Below, one piece after another: positions 9,514-18,355 of a stretch of DNA of 64,000 nucleotides. Every line of letters starts with the position of its first letter. Within the stretch, counting starts at the first letter, position 1. Below the pieces are notes generated by a model. The model was not told the origin of the DNA. It was given only the letters and a program-made list of their open reading frames with translations, and did not search any database. A program made the translations under genes and the position numbers. Origin of the DNA: Clostridia bacterium (GTDB lineage: Bacteria > Bacillota > Clostridia > Christensenellales > Borkfalkiaceae); the NCBI GenBank assembly GCA_017545865.1, contig JAFWXO010000020.1, positions 62,001-126,000 on the forward strand. The letters run 5' to 3'.

Positions 9514-10827
9514 ATGAAATATTATAAAATCGTAACATACGGTTGCCAAATGAACGAACACGAGTCTGAAAAACTGTGTGGTATACTTGAAAAATTTAAT
9601 CTTACAAAAACTGATGACGACGCTATTGCGGACGTTATAGTTTTTAATACTTGCACCATTAGAGAAAACGCTGAAAGAAGGGCTTACGGCAATATAGGCG
9701 CGCTCAAAAAACTTAAAAAGCAAAACCCTGAAAAGATAGTTGCGGTTGGCGGTTGTTTACCGCAACAAAGCGGAAAAGCTGATGATTTAAAGGCAAAATT
9801 TCCCTTTATTGATATAATATTTGGTACTCACAACTTAACAGAGTTTGAAAATATGCTCAATCGCAGGCTTGAATCAGGCAAAAAGTTTATCGATATTTCG
9901 CTTGACGAGTATAAAATGCCGATTGACGTTCCAGTTAAGCGTTCAACCTATCCAAACGCTTACGTTAACGTTATGTTTGGTTGCAATAATTTTTGCACTT
10001 ATTGTATAGTTCCTTACGTTCGCGGTAGAGAAAGAAGTAGAAAACCAGAAGATATCGTTAGCGAAGTTAAATCTTTGGTTGAGAGTGGGTACAAAGAAAT
10101 AACGCTTCTTGGTCAAAACGTTGACTCGTATGGCAAAGATTTATCGCCAAAAGTTGATTTTTCTTCCCTTTTAGAACAAGTTGCGAAAATTGACGGTAAG
10201 TTTAGGCTTAGATTTATGTCAAACCACCCGAAAGACGTTAATCAAAAATTAGCCGACACCATTAAAAATAACGATAAAATCTGCAATTCTATTCATTTCC
10301 CAGTTCAATCGGGTAGCACTCGCGTTTTAGCGCTTATGAATAGGCGTTATACTCGTGAAGATTATCTTAAAAAGATAAAAATGCTTAGAAAAACCGTTAA
10401 AGATATAGCGATTACCACCGATATTATGGTTGGCTTTCCTATGGAAACGGAAAAAGATTTTAAAGATAGTTTAACGCTACTTAAAAAAGTAAAGTACGAC
10501 GGCGCTTTTACCTTCGTTTATTCTAAGCGTAGCGGAACGAAAGCTTATTCTATGGACGGGCACGTTCCAGAAGATACAAAAAAGCAACGAATAGTTAAAC
10601 TCGTTGCAATTCAAAATAACGTTAATAAAAAACTTGCAAAAAAATACCTTGGCAAAACGGTTGAAGTTTTAGTTGATGAGTTTAACACCGATTGCGGTTA
10701 CTATATGGGTAGAGACGAGCGTGGTAAAGCAATTCACTTTTCGTCAAATGAAAATATAGTAGGGCAATTTGTAAACGTTAAAATTACCAAAGCAAACGGC
10801 ATTTCGATATACGGAGAAATAGTATAA
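9514..10827 (+). CDS. miaB: tRNA methylthiotransferase MiaB
   Basis: This radical SAM enzyme adds the 2-methylthio group to i6A37 in tRNA, after MiaA makes i6A. The 437 residues start at the second possible Met (KYYKIVTYGCQMNEHES), because the upstream TTG at 9478 lies in the promoter -35. The N-terminal UPF0004 domain holds three cluster cysteines (GCQMN, NTCTIRENA, GGCLPQ). The radical SAM motif is CNNFCTYCIVPYVRGRERSR, and a C-terminal TRAM domain ends the protein. The stop overlaps the mutS start by one base (TAATG). MiaA, its metabolic partner, is the last gene of the same operon. Confidence 0.96.
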   Translation: MKYYKIVTYGCQMNEHESEKLCGILEKFNLTKTDDDAIADVIVFNTCTIRENAERRAYGNIGALKKLKKQNPEKIVAVGGCLPQQSGKADDLKAKFPFIDIIFGTHNLTEFENMLNRRLESGKKFIDISLDEYKMPIDVPVKRSTYPNAYVNVMFGCNNFCTYCIVPYVRGRERSRKPEDIVSEVKSLVESGYKEITLLGQNVDSYGKDLSPKVDFSSLLEQVAKIDGKFRLRFMSNHPKDVNQKLADTIKNNDKICNSIHFPVQSGSTRVLALMNRRYTREDYLKKIKMLRKTVKDIAITTDIMVGFPMETEKDFKDSLTLLKKVKYDGAFTFVYSKRSGTKAYSMDGHVPEDTKKQRIVKLVAIQNNVNKKLAKKYLGKTVEVLVDEFNTDCGYYMGRDERGKAIHFSSNENIVGQFVNVKITKANGISIYGEIV

Positions 10828-13403
10828 TGGGCAAATCAGCAATGATGGAGCAATATCTCATAACAAAATCGCAATATCAAGATTGCGTGCTTTTTTACCG
10901 CTTGGGCGATTTTTACGAGATGTTTTATGATGACGCTATAAGGGTTTCCAAAATGCTCGATTTAACCTTAACGAGTAGAGATGCGGGTGACGGTAAAGCA
11001 CCTATGTGTGGCGTTCCATATCACGCTGCGGAAGTTTACATAGCAAAACTCGTTGCGCTTGGCGAAAAAGTTGCGATTTGCGAGCAAGTTGAAGCGCCAC
11101 AAAAAGGAAAAATCGTTAAAAGAGAAATAGCGAGAATCGTTTCCGCCGGCACGATTACTGAAAACACCCTACTTAACGATAAAGAAAATAACTTTATAGC
11201 GTCCGTTTCCCTTGAAGACGGATATTATTCTATTGCCTGGGCAGATATTACCACGGGCGAATTTTTCGTTGAGTCGTTTAAAATTTTAGGCGGGGCAGAC
11301 GTTTTGTGCGATTATTTGGTAAAGTGTAGTCCTGCTCAAATTATTTGCTCGCAAAACGTTTATTTATCGCTTAAAGATAGCCCGGTGGTTATCCACGGCG
11401 TTCTTCCAAAACCTGAACTTTATAAAGAGTGGGCGTTTTCTCCGCTTCACGCCGAAACTACTATTAAAGAACATTTTAAAGTTTTAACTTTAAATGCTTA
11501 TGGTATCAATGAAAAACCCTCTGCAATATCTGCGTGTGGCGCTTTAATTGAATACTTTAAAGAAACTCAAAAACACTCTTTAATAAATATTACTACTATA
11601 AAGTTAATCGAGCCGACGGAATTTATGCTTTTAGACTCGATTGCTATTAAAAATTTAGAATTAGTTAAATCTCAACGCGACGGTAAGCGTTACGGCACGC
11701 TAATTAGTGTTTTAGATAAAACTTGCACGTCAATGGGTTCAAGAAATCTTTATAACTGGATTTTAAATCCCCTTCAAGACTTAAATAAGATTAACTACCG
11801 TTTAAACGGCGTTGAAGAAATTTTTAAAGATAATCTTTTAAGAAACGCGCTTATAGAAGTGTTATCTCAAATTAGAGATACCGAAAGGCTTTCAGGCAAG
11901 GTTTCAAACGGAAATATTCACCCGAAAGACGCTTATAATCTTTCAAAATCACTTGAACTTTTGCCAAAAGTTAAAGATTTGTTATCTTCTTCCGCCTCAA
12001 AACCATTAAGTGACGTTTATAATGCTATTGCCGATTTTAATGACGTTACTTCGCTCATATCTTCCGCTCTTGACGATGAAATTTCGGTTAACGCTTTAAA
12101 AGACGGTGGCTTTATTAAAAAGGGTTTTGATAGAGAACTTGATAGGTTAAGAGAAATTAGCACTAATTCACACGATCTTTTAAAACAAATGGAAGAACGT
12201 GAGAAGAACGCTACTGGTATTAAAACGCTAAAAGTTGGGTATAACAGAGTTTTTGGTTACTATATTGAAGTTTCTAACTCCTTTAAAGATAAAGTTCCGT
12301 ATTCTTACGTTAGAAAACAAACTCTCGTTAACGGCGAAAGGTATATCACCGAAGAACTTAAAAACCTTGAAGAAGAAATTTTAACGAGTAAAGAAAAATC
12401 TCTAAAGATAGAACTTGATATTTTTGCAAAGATTAAAACCTTACTTGCAGAAAATATCGTTGAAATTCAAAAAGCGTCTAAAGCGATAGCATTTTTAGAT
12501 ACGATAACTTCGCTTGCAATCGTTGCCAAAAAGAATAACTACGTTAGACCTACCGTTACTAAAAAGGGTGAAAAACTCTTTATTAAAGATGGTCGCCACC
12601 CGGTAGTTGAAAGTTTATCAAGCCAACAATTTATCCCTAACGACACTTCGCTTTGTTCAAGCGGAGATCGCATGATGATTATAACAGGGCCTAATATGGC
12701 AGGTAAATCAACTTATATGCGCCAAGTTGCGCTTATTACTTTAATGGCGCATATCGGCTCGTTTACGCCTTGCTTTAGTTGTAATATTCCGCTAACGGAT
12801 AAAATCTTCACAAGGGTTGGCGCAAGCGATAACTTGGTGTTTGATCAATCAACCTTTATGGTTGAAATGAACGAAGTTGCCTCCATTTTAAACAAAGCAA
12901 CTCAAGATAGCCTTATAATTTTAGATGAAATCGGTAGGGGAACTTCAACTTACGACGGGCTTTCTATCGCTTGGGCGGTTGTTGAATACGTTACTTCAAG
13001 TATTAAAGCAAACACTTTATTTGCAACTCACTATCACGAACTTTCTGAGCTTGAAGGTAAACTTGAAGGGGTTAAAAACTATAAAGTTGCAGTTAAAGAA
13101 CAAAACGGTTCAATAGTATTTTTAAGAAAAATTCAAGAAGGAAGCGCAAACAAGAGTTTTGGTATTGAAGTTGCGTCGCTTGCGGGCGTTCCAAAGACGG
13201 TTACGTCAAGAGCTAAAGTTATACTTAAAACACTTGAAAGTAACGACCTTAATAATTCTTCAAGCGTCGTTTGCGATTTTTCAATGCAAGTCCCGGTTGA
13301 AAGTGAAGTTGAAAAACTGCTTAGAGATACAGATTTAAATAAACTTTCACCGCTTGAAGCGATAAATTTACTCTACCAAATGAAAGGGGAACTCGATAAA
13401 TAA
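10827..13403 (+). CDS. mutS: DNA mismatch repair protein MutS
   Basis: The 858 residues are the usual MutS length. The N-terminal mismatch-recognition domain has the F-x-E motif in GDFYEMFYDDA. Connector, lever and clamp domains follow. The ATPase carries Walker A GPNMAGKST near residue 622, Walker B LIILDEIGRGTSTYDG and the ATHYHEL switch. MutS recognises mismatches and recruits MutL, encoded next with a two-base gap. GGAGAAAT precedes the ATG inside the end of miaB. Confidence 0.98.
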   Translation: MGKSAMMEQYLITKSQYQDCVLFYRLGDFYEMFYDDAIRVSKMLDLTLTSRDAGDGKAPMCGVPYHAAEVYIAKLVALGEKVAICEQVEAPQKGKIVKREIARIVSAGTITENTLLNDKENNFIASVSLEDGYYSIAWADITTGEFFVESFKILGGADVLCDYLVKCSPAQIICSQNVYLSLKDSPVVIHGVLPKPELYKEWAFSPLHAETTIKEHFKVLTLNAYGINEKPSAISACGALIEYFKETQKHSLINITTIKLIEPTEFMLLDSIAIKNLELVKSQRDGKRYGTLISVLDKTCTSMGSRNLYNWILNPLQDLNKINYRLNGVEEIFKDNLLRNALIEVLSQIRDTERLSGKVSNGNIHPKDAYNLSKSLELLPKVKDLLSSSASKPLSDVYNAIADFNDVTSLISSALDDEISVNALKDGGFIKKGFDRELDRLREISTNSHDLLKQMEEREKNATGIKTLKVGYNRVFGYYIEVSNSFKDKVPYSYVRKQTLVNGERYITEELKNLEEEILTSKEKSLKIELDIFAKIKTLLAENIVEIQKASKAIAFLDTITSLAIVAKKNNYVRPTVTKKGEKLFIKDGRHPVVESLSSQQFIPNDTSLCSSGDRMMIITGPNMAGKSTYMRQVALITLMAHIGSFTPCFSCNIPLTDKIFTRVGASDNLVFDQSTFMVEMNEVASILNKATQDSLIILDEIGRGTSTYDGLSIAWAVVEYVTSSIKANTLFATHYHELSELEGKLEGVKNYKVAVKEQNGSIVFLRKIQEGSANKSFGIEVASLAGVPKTVTSRAKVILKTLESNDLNNSSSVVCDFSMQVPVESEVEKLLRDTDLNKLSPLEAINLLYQMKGELDK

Positions 13404-13405
13404 TT

Positions 13406-15301
13406 ATGTCAAAAATAAATATTCTCGACAAAAGAGTTTATACTCAGATTGCCGCGGGTGAAGTCGTAGAACGCCCGTCATCTGTAATTAAAGAACTCGT
13501 TGAAAATTCCATAGACGCTGGCGCAACCGAGATTAAAATCAATATTTTCGGCGGTGGAAAGGACGTTATTGAAGTTTCCGATAACGGCTCTGGAATACTA
13601 AAAGACGATTTATTAAAAACCGTTATGCCACACGCAACGTCAAAGATAAAAGACGTTGACGATTTAGAAAACATTAAAACCTTAGGTTTTAGAGGAGAAG
13701 CGCTTGCATCAATCGCTTCCGTTTCAATTTTAAGAATAACAACTAAAACGGAAGGTGAAGAAATAGGCTATACGATGGAAGTTAGGGGTGGAGATGACCC
13801 AACCATCGTTGATGCGCCTGCAAATAAAGGCACTTTCGTTACCGTTAAAAACTTATTTTTCAACACTCCTGCAAGGCAAAAGTTTTTAAAGACAACAAGA
13901 AGTGAAGAAAACGACGTTACTGACGTTGTTTCAAGGCTTATTCTTGCAAATCCTAACGTTTCGTTTAAGTATTTGATTGATGACGTTATTCAAATTGAAT
14001 CTTACGGCGAGGGGATTGACGATGCCGTCGTTGCGGTATACGGGAATTCTTTCTTATCACAATGCGTAAAAATTTCAAATTACGTTCACGGTGTTAAGAT
14101 TCAAGGCTACGTTGGTAAAATTAACTATACGAAGGCAAATAGATCGTATCAAACGGTTATTTTAAACGGTAGATATATCCAAAATCAAACTATTCAAACG
14201 GCAATTATGAATTCTTACGCTGGGTATTTAATGAAGAGAAGATATCCTATGGCGGTGCTTTATATTACCGTTCCAAGCGAAATTGTTGACGTTAACGTAA
14301 CGCCTAATAAAACTGACGTTAGGTTTATTGATAATTCCGTTATTTACGGCGCAGTTTATTCAACGATATCTAAGGTTTTAGACGGAAGTGACTGCGCTCT
14401 TGATATTATAGTTCCAAACCCCGATAGAATTTATAAATCGCCAGAACAAGTAAGAAAAGAATCCTTTGAAGAAAGAACGGACGTAAAAGATTACGTTATT
14501 GTAACTTCTAAAACAACCGTTAAACCAAACACTTCAGATTACAAGCGCGATAAGTTTTTTGACGATAATTTCTTCATGGACAGCGAAAAATTCAAGGAAG
14601 ATTTTAAAAAGTTTAATGAAGAAAGTCAACTTAAAAGATCACCAAAGGAAGTTGACGTTTTTGCCGAAAATAAGCGTTATATTGAAGAACTTGAAAGGGC
14701 AAAACAACAACAAATCTCTGAGCTTAAACCCGAAAAGTTATCTTACATTGGTCAAGCGCTTAATTCATTTTTAATCTTTGAGCGTGGGCAAGACCTTTTC
14801 TTAGTGGATCAACACGCCGCTCACGAAAGAATTTTATATAACAAATTAGTTTACAACCGCTTAAATGCCGAGAAAACAACTCAACCTTTGCTTGTTCCAT
14901 ACCTTTTAAAAGTAAACTCACTTGAAAGGGAGTATATTCAAGATAAAAGTGTGTTTATTAAAGATTTAGGCTTTGATATTGAACAAACTGCGGACGGAAA
15001 TTTCAACGTTTACGAAATTCCAAACGAAATTGTTGATATCGAACTTGACGCTTTCTTTGAAGATATTTTATACGATTATTCACTTCGCCGTGAAACCGTT
15101 CCTGAAATTATCAATGAAAAACTTATGCAAAAAGCGTGCAAATCGGCAGTAAAAGCGGGTATGAAATTATCAAATAACGAAGTTGAAGCGCTTATGCGCC
15201 TACTTGATGATGATATAACGCTCAAATGCCCACACGGCAGACCCATTTGCGTTAGAATAACGAGAGCGGAAATCGACAAGTGGTTTAAAAGGGTGTTATG
15301 A
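13406..15301 (+). CDS. mutL: DNA mismatch repair protein MutL
   Basis: This 631-residue protein has an N-terminal GHKL ATPase with ELVENSIDAGA, DNGSGI, ATSKI and GFRGEALASI. A charged linker (about 345-435) leads to a C-terminal dimerisation and nuclease domain. That domain keeps the metal-site motifs of nicking MutL proteins: DQHAAHERILY, ACKSAVKAG and CPHGRP. This fits a MutH-independent, methylation-independent repair pathway. The stop overlaps the miaA start (ATGA). Confidence 0.97.
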   Translation: MSKINILDKRVYTQIAAGEVVERPSSVIKELVENSIDAGATEIKINIFGGGKDVIEVSDNGSGILKDDLLKTVMPHATSKIKDVDDLENIKTLGFRGEALASIASVSILRITTKTEGEEIGYTMEVRGGDDPTIVDAPANKGTFVTVKNLFFNTPARQKFLKTTRSEENDVTDVVSRLILANPNVSFKYLIDDVIQIESYGEGIDDAVVAVYGNSFLSQCVKISNYVHGVKIQGYVGKINYTKANRSYQTVILNGRYIQNQTIQTAIMNSYAGYLMKRRYPMAVLYITVPSEIVDVNVTPNKTDVRFIDNSVIYGAVYSTISKVLDGSDCALDIIVPNPDRIYKSPEQVRKESFEERTDVKDYVIVTSKTTVKPNTSDYKRDKFFDDNFFMDSEKFKEDFKKFNEESQLKRSPKEVDVFAENKRYIEELERAKQQQISELKPEKLSYIGQALNSFLIFERGQDLFLVDQHAAHERILYNKLVYNRLNAEKTTQPLLVPYLLKVNSLEREYIQDKSVFIKDLGFDIEQTADGNFNVYEIPNEIVDIELDAFFEDILYDYSLRRETVPEIINEKLMQKACKSAVKAGMKLSNNEVEALMRLLDDDITLKCPHGRPICVRITRAEIDKWFKRVL

Positions 15302-16200
15302 GACCGCAAATTATAATAATATGCGGGCCAACCGCGTCAGGAAAGTCTTCGCTAGCGATAAAGCTTGCAAGGGCGCTTGATACTGAGATCATTTCAGCCG
15401 ATTCGTTAGCAATTTATAAGCGTTTAGATATAGGAACTGCAAAGCCCACGAAAGATGAACTTTCTTTAGTAAAGCATCATTTAGTTGACGTTTGCGAGCC
15501 AACCGATAATTTTTCCGTTTCAGATTTTGAGAACTTGGCTTTACCTATAATAAACGATTTAATTTCGCGTGGAAAAACACCCATAATTTGCGGTGGAACG
15601 GGCTTTTATATAAATTCAGTGTTGTATAAGTTAAGTTATGGCGGAAGCGCAAGTAACCTAGAAATAAGGGATAAATATTTTAATCTTGCAAAAGAAGAAG
15701 GGGCAGATGCAGTATATAATGAACTTTTAAAAGTTGACCCTAAATCTTGTGAGAAGATCCATAAAAACGACCTTGTTAGGGTTGTAAGAGCGCTTGAGAT
15801 TTACTATTCAACAGGTAAGCAAAAATCCGCTCAAAACGATCTTTTAACGCCAAGATACACCTATCTTGCATTAACGCCAGAACTTAGTAGAGAAACTCTA
15901 TACGATAGAATAAACAAAAGAGTTGACGTTATGCTTGAAAACGGGCTTGTAGAAGAAGTTAAAAGTTTAATAAATAGCGGTATTGATAAGTCGCATCAAT
16001 GTATGCAAGGCATAGGCTATAAAGAAACTTACGATGCAATAGTTGCAAACGATTATAGCACTTTAGCAGATCTTATTAAACTTAATTCCCGCCATTATGC
16101 TAAACGCCAAATAACTTTCTTTAAAAAACTTGAAAATATTCAACGAATTGACGTTAATAATCAAGATAAAATAAATGAGATTATAAATATTTTTAAATAA
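15298..16200 (+). CDS. miaA: tRNA dimethylallyltransferase MiaA
   Basis: This 300-residue enzyme transfers a dimethylallyl group to A37 of tRNAs reading UNN codons. The P-loop GPTASGKSSLA is at residues 8-18, DSLAIYKRLDIGTAKPT holds the catalytic aspartate region, and CGGTGFYINS and the RHYAKRQITFFKK tail match the family. It closes the miaB-mutS-mutL-miaA operon and is followed by a terminator. Translation is coupled to mutL by an ATGA overlap. Confidence 0.97.
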   Translation: MRPQIIIICGPTASGKSSLAIKLARALDTEIISADSLAIYKRLDIGTAKPTKDELSLVKHHLVDVCEPTDNFSVSDFENLALPIINDLISRGKTPIICGGTGFYINSVLYKLSYGGSASNLEIRDKYFNLAKEEGADAVYNELLKVDPKSCEKIHKNDLVRVVRALEIYYSTGKQKSAQNDLLTPRYTYLALTPELSRETLYDRINKRVDVMLENGLVEEVKSLINSGIDKSHQCMQGIGYKETYDAIVANDYSTLADLIKLNSRHYAKRQITFFKKLENIQRIDVNNQDKINEIINIFK

Positions 16201-16202
16201 TA

Positions 16203-16229
16203 AAAACCGACGGTAATTCCGTCGGTTTT
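16203..16229. terminator. Bidirectional terminator between miaA and lexA
   Basis: An 11-bp stem (AAAACCGACGG and complement) with a TAATT loop and flanking A/T runs ends both convergent transcripts. Confidence 0.9.
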
Positions 16230-16244
16230 AAATTTTATTCTATA

Positions 16245-16838
16245 TTAAAATTTTCTCGTTAAACCCGTAACAACGCCTAAAATTTGAACGTCGTCAAGCA
16301 CGATATCTTGCAAATATTCATTTTCAGGGTGAAGAATAATTTTATTATCTTTTTTATAAAAGCGTTTTACCGTTGCGCTATCGTCAATAAGCGCAACTAC
16401 AATATCGCCGTTTGAAGCGGTTTCTTGCTTTTTAACGATAATCTTGTCCCCGTCAAAAATTCCGGCGTTTATCATTGAATCGCCTTTAACTTTAAGCATA
16501 AATTGTTGTTCACTCGTTTTAAATTCAAGCGGAAGGGGATAATAGTCTTCAAAATTTTCAACTGCAAATATGGGTGAGCCTGCAGTTACCGTGCCGATTA
16601 AAGGAACGGTATAAGAGTTTGATTTTTTACCGCTGACGGTAATTGCTCTTTTTTTATCTTCACGCTTTTCAATGAGCCCACGGTCTTTTAACTTTTCAAG
16701 ATAATAATGCGCCGTTGCCGTTGATTTAATATTTAAATCGGAACAAATATCTCTAACCGTTGGCGGATATCCGTTATTTTCTGAAAATTTGCTAACGTAT
16801 TCGTATAAAGCGTTAAGTTTTTCATCTATTTTTGCCAT
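16245..16838 (-). CDS. lexA: SOS repressor LexA
   Basis: LexA represses DNA-damage genes and self-cleaves when stimulated by RecA. The 197-residue form is chosen because AAAGGAGT lies just before the ATG at 16838; the ORF extension upstream has no such site. A winged helix-turn-helix (about residues 25-70, GYPPTVRDICSDLNIKS) precedes the S24 peptidase domain. The Ala-Gly cleavage bond is in TAGSP (about 86-87), the nucleophile Ser in KGDSM (about 121) and the Lys in TVKRF (about 158). A palindrome overlapping its own promoter is a likely autoregulatory operator. Confidence 0.97.
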   Translation of the reverse strand: MAKIDEKLNALYEYVSKFSENNGYPPTVRDICSDLNIKSTATAHYYLEKLKDRGLIEKREDKKRAITVSGKKSNSYTVPLIGTVTAGSPIFAVENFEDYYPLPLEFKTSEQQFMLKVKGDSMINAGIFDGDKIIVKKQETASNGDIVVALIDDSATVKRFYKKDNKIILHPENEYLQDIVLDDVQILGVVTGLTRKF

Positions 16839-16856
16839 AAATACTCCTTTTGCATT

Positions 16857-16885
16857 ATTATAACACAAAAGTTTTTAAAATGCAA
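16857..16885 (-). promoter_or_regulatory. lexA promoter
   Basis: Reading the minus strand: TTGCAT (16880-16885), a 17-base spacer and TATAAT (16857-16862). The -35 overlaps the putative LexA box. A normal Shine-Dalgarno follows at 16843-16850. Confidence 0.65.
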
Positions 16886-16896
16886 ACAAATGTTTG
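16883..16896. promoter_or_regulatory. Putative LexA operator (SOS box variant)
   Basis: CAAACAAATGTTTG has perfect 5-base arms around four central bases and overlaps the lexA -35. It matches the Gram-positive box CGAACNNNNGTTCG except that A/T replaces the inner G/C at arm position 2. The position fits autorepression. Confidence 0.6.
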
Positions 16897-16918
16897 TAAA
16901 ATTATTATCTAAATTTTG

Positions 16919-16947
16919 TTGATAAATTATTAAAATAGTAGTAGAAT
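16919..16947 (+). promoter_or_regulatory. Promoter of the small Cys-rich gene, apparently leaderless
   Basis: TTGATA (16919-16924), a 17-base spacer and TAGAAT (16942-16947), with the ATG six bases later at 16954. No Shine-Dalgarno fits in between. Confidence 0.6.
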
Positions 16948-16953
16948 ATAAAT

Positions 16954-17121
16954 ATGGAATGTGTACTTTACGATAGATTATGTATAAATTGTGGCGAGTG
17001 CGATATGTGTGACCTTGATCCAAGCAAATACTGCGATAATTGCGGTAAATGTATCGAATCGGATAGCGAATATCGCGCAATTAAAATAACTGAAATTAAG
17101 ATTGATGAAAAAAAGGCGTAG
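16954..17121 (+). CDS. Small Cys-rich protein of 55 residues
   Basis: The short frame encodes MECVLYDRLCINCGECDMC at its start and eight cysteines in all (3, 10, 13, 16, 19, 27, 30, 33), arranged as C-x2-C-x2-C-x2-C and C-x2-C-x2-C. This spacing suggests Zn or Fe-S binding. Similar short clostridial proteins of this form are familiar, but no function is known to me. Support for being real: its own promoter, position between lexA and hflX, and a stop codon placed exactly in a shared terminator. It is likely transcribed without a leader. Confidence 0.8.
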   Translation: MECVLYDRLCINCGECDMCDLDPSKYCDNCGKCIESDSEYRAIKITEIKIDEKKA

Positions 17122-17136
17122 AATTCTACGCCTTTT
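17111..17136. terminator. Symmetric terminator containing both stop codons
   Basis: The perfect palindrome centred on GGCGTAGAATTCTACGCC is flanked by A4 and T4-5. The + gene ends Lys-Lys-Ala-TAG and the - gene (hflX) also ends Lys-Lys-Ala-TAG, both read from the same inverted repeat. Confidence 0.9.
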
Positions 17137-18355
17137 TAAATTGTGTAAATTTTGATGCAATTGAGCGTTTAACAACAACTTCGGCTAAAACGCAATCGTC
17201 AAGATAATTAAGTGTGAAACTATCGAGCAGTTTTGAAAGTTTTGTAAACTCACTAAGTTTTTTATAATCTATCTTTAAAGTAGTTTTAAGATAGTATTTA
17301 TCAAGTGAAACTTTGATTTTTTCAAACAGTTTATCAATATTCTTGCCGTTTTTTGCGGAAATTAGCGTGTATTTGTTAGGGATATCTGCAAAATTATTAA
17401 CGTTATCACATTTATTCAACACTAACAGCGTTTCAGCTTTTGAATTTAAACCTTCTAAAGTTTTGGTGGTTACTTCAAGTTGTTTTTCATAATCACTAGT
17501 AGCATCGCAAACGATTAAAATAAGGTCTGATTCAACTGCGCTTTCAAGAGTTGACTTAAAGGCTTCAATAAGGTTGTGGGGGATATTTCTAATAAAACCA
17601 ACCGTATCCGTTATTAAAACGTTAACGCCGCTTATCTGGGTTTTTCTAACGGTTGGATCAAGGGTTGCAAAAAGTTTGTTTTTAACTAAAACGTCGGAAT
17701 CGGTTAATCTGTTTAAAAGGGTTGATTTACCAACGTTAGTGTAGCCAACGAGTGAAATTATAAACTCGTCGTTCTTTTCTCTGCGGTATGATTGCAATTT
17801 TCTTCTCGTTTCAAGTTCGGATAGTTCCCCTTTTAATTTATCTATTCTTGCGCGAATATGCCGTCTATCCGATTCAAGTTTAGTTTCGCCAGGTCCACGC
17901 GTGCCTATGCCACCGCCAAGCCTTGATAACGCCTGACCTTTACCTTTTAGCCTTGGGTATAAATATTCAAGTTGAGCAAGTTCCACTTGAATTTTACCTT
18001 CGTGAGTTGTTGCGGAAAGGGCGAAAATATCCAAAATAAGAGTAGTTCTATCAATAACCTTAACACCGAGCGCATCTGCTAAATTTAGCGTTTGCGAAGG
18101 GGAAAGTGCGCCGTCAAAAACAACGGTGTCTGCTTGAAAGAAAGCAACTTGCTCGGCGATTTCTTCAACTTTTCCTTTTCCTATATAAGTTGCGGGGGTT
18201 ATTTCGCGAATTTTAACGGCGTTATATCCAACCGGTTCTCCGTTTGCGCTAGTTATTAAACTATAAATTTCATCTATTAAAAATTCGGTTGAAAATTCGT
18301 CTGAGACAATAGGCTCTATAACGAAAACCCGTTCGTGTTGAAAAATTTCTTCCAT
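17126..18355 (-). CDS. hflX: GTPase HflX
   Basis: HflX is a ribosome-binding GTPase that splits stalled or stressed 70S ribosomes. The 409-residue form begins at the ATG at 18355, whose A is also the last base of the upstream recombinase stop (TGATG). The N-terminal HflX domain has FDGALSPSQTLNLADAL, and a GGIGTRGPGETKLE segment and a coiled coil follow. The G domain has G1 GYTNVGKSTL, G3 DTVGF and G4 NKCD. It lies in an operon with the recombinase and ends inside the shared terminator. Confidence 0.95.
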   Translation of the reverse strand: MEEIFQHERVFVIEPIVSDEFSTEFLIDEIYSLITSANGEPVGYNAVKIREITPATYIGKGKVEEIAEQVAFFQADTVVFDGALSPSQTLNLADALGVKVIDRTTLILDIFALSATTHEGKIQVELAQLEYLYPRLKGKGQALSRLGGGIGTRGPGETKLESDRRHIRARIDKLKGELSELETRRKLQSYRREKNDEFIISLVGYTNVGKSTLLNRLTDSDVLVKNKLFATLDPTVRKTQISGVNVLITDTVGFIRNIPHNLIEAFKSTLESAVESDLILIVCDATSDYEKQLEVTTKTLEGLNSKAETLLVLNKCDNVNNFADIPNKYTLISAKNGKNIDKLFEKIKVSLDKYYLKTTLKIDYKKLSEFTKLSKLLDSFTLNYLDDCVLAEVVVKRSIASKFTQFKKA

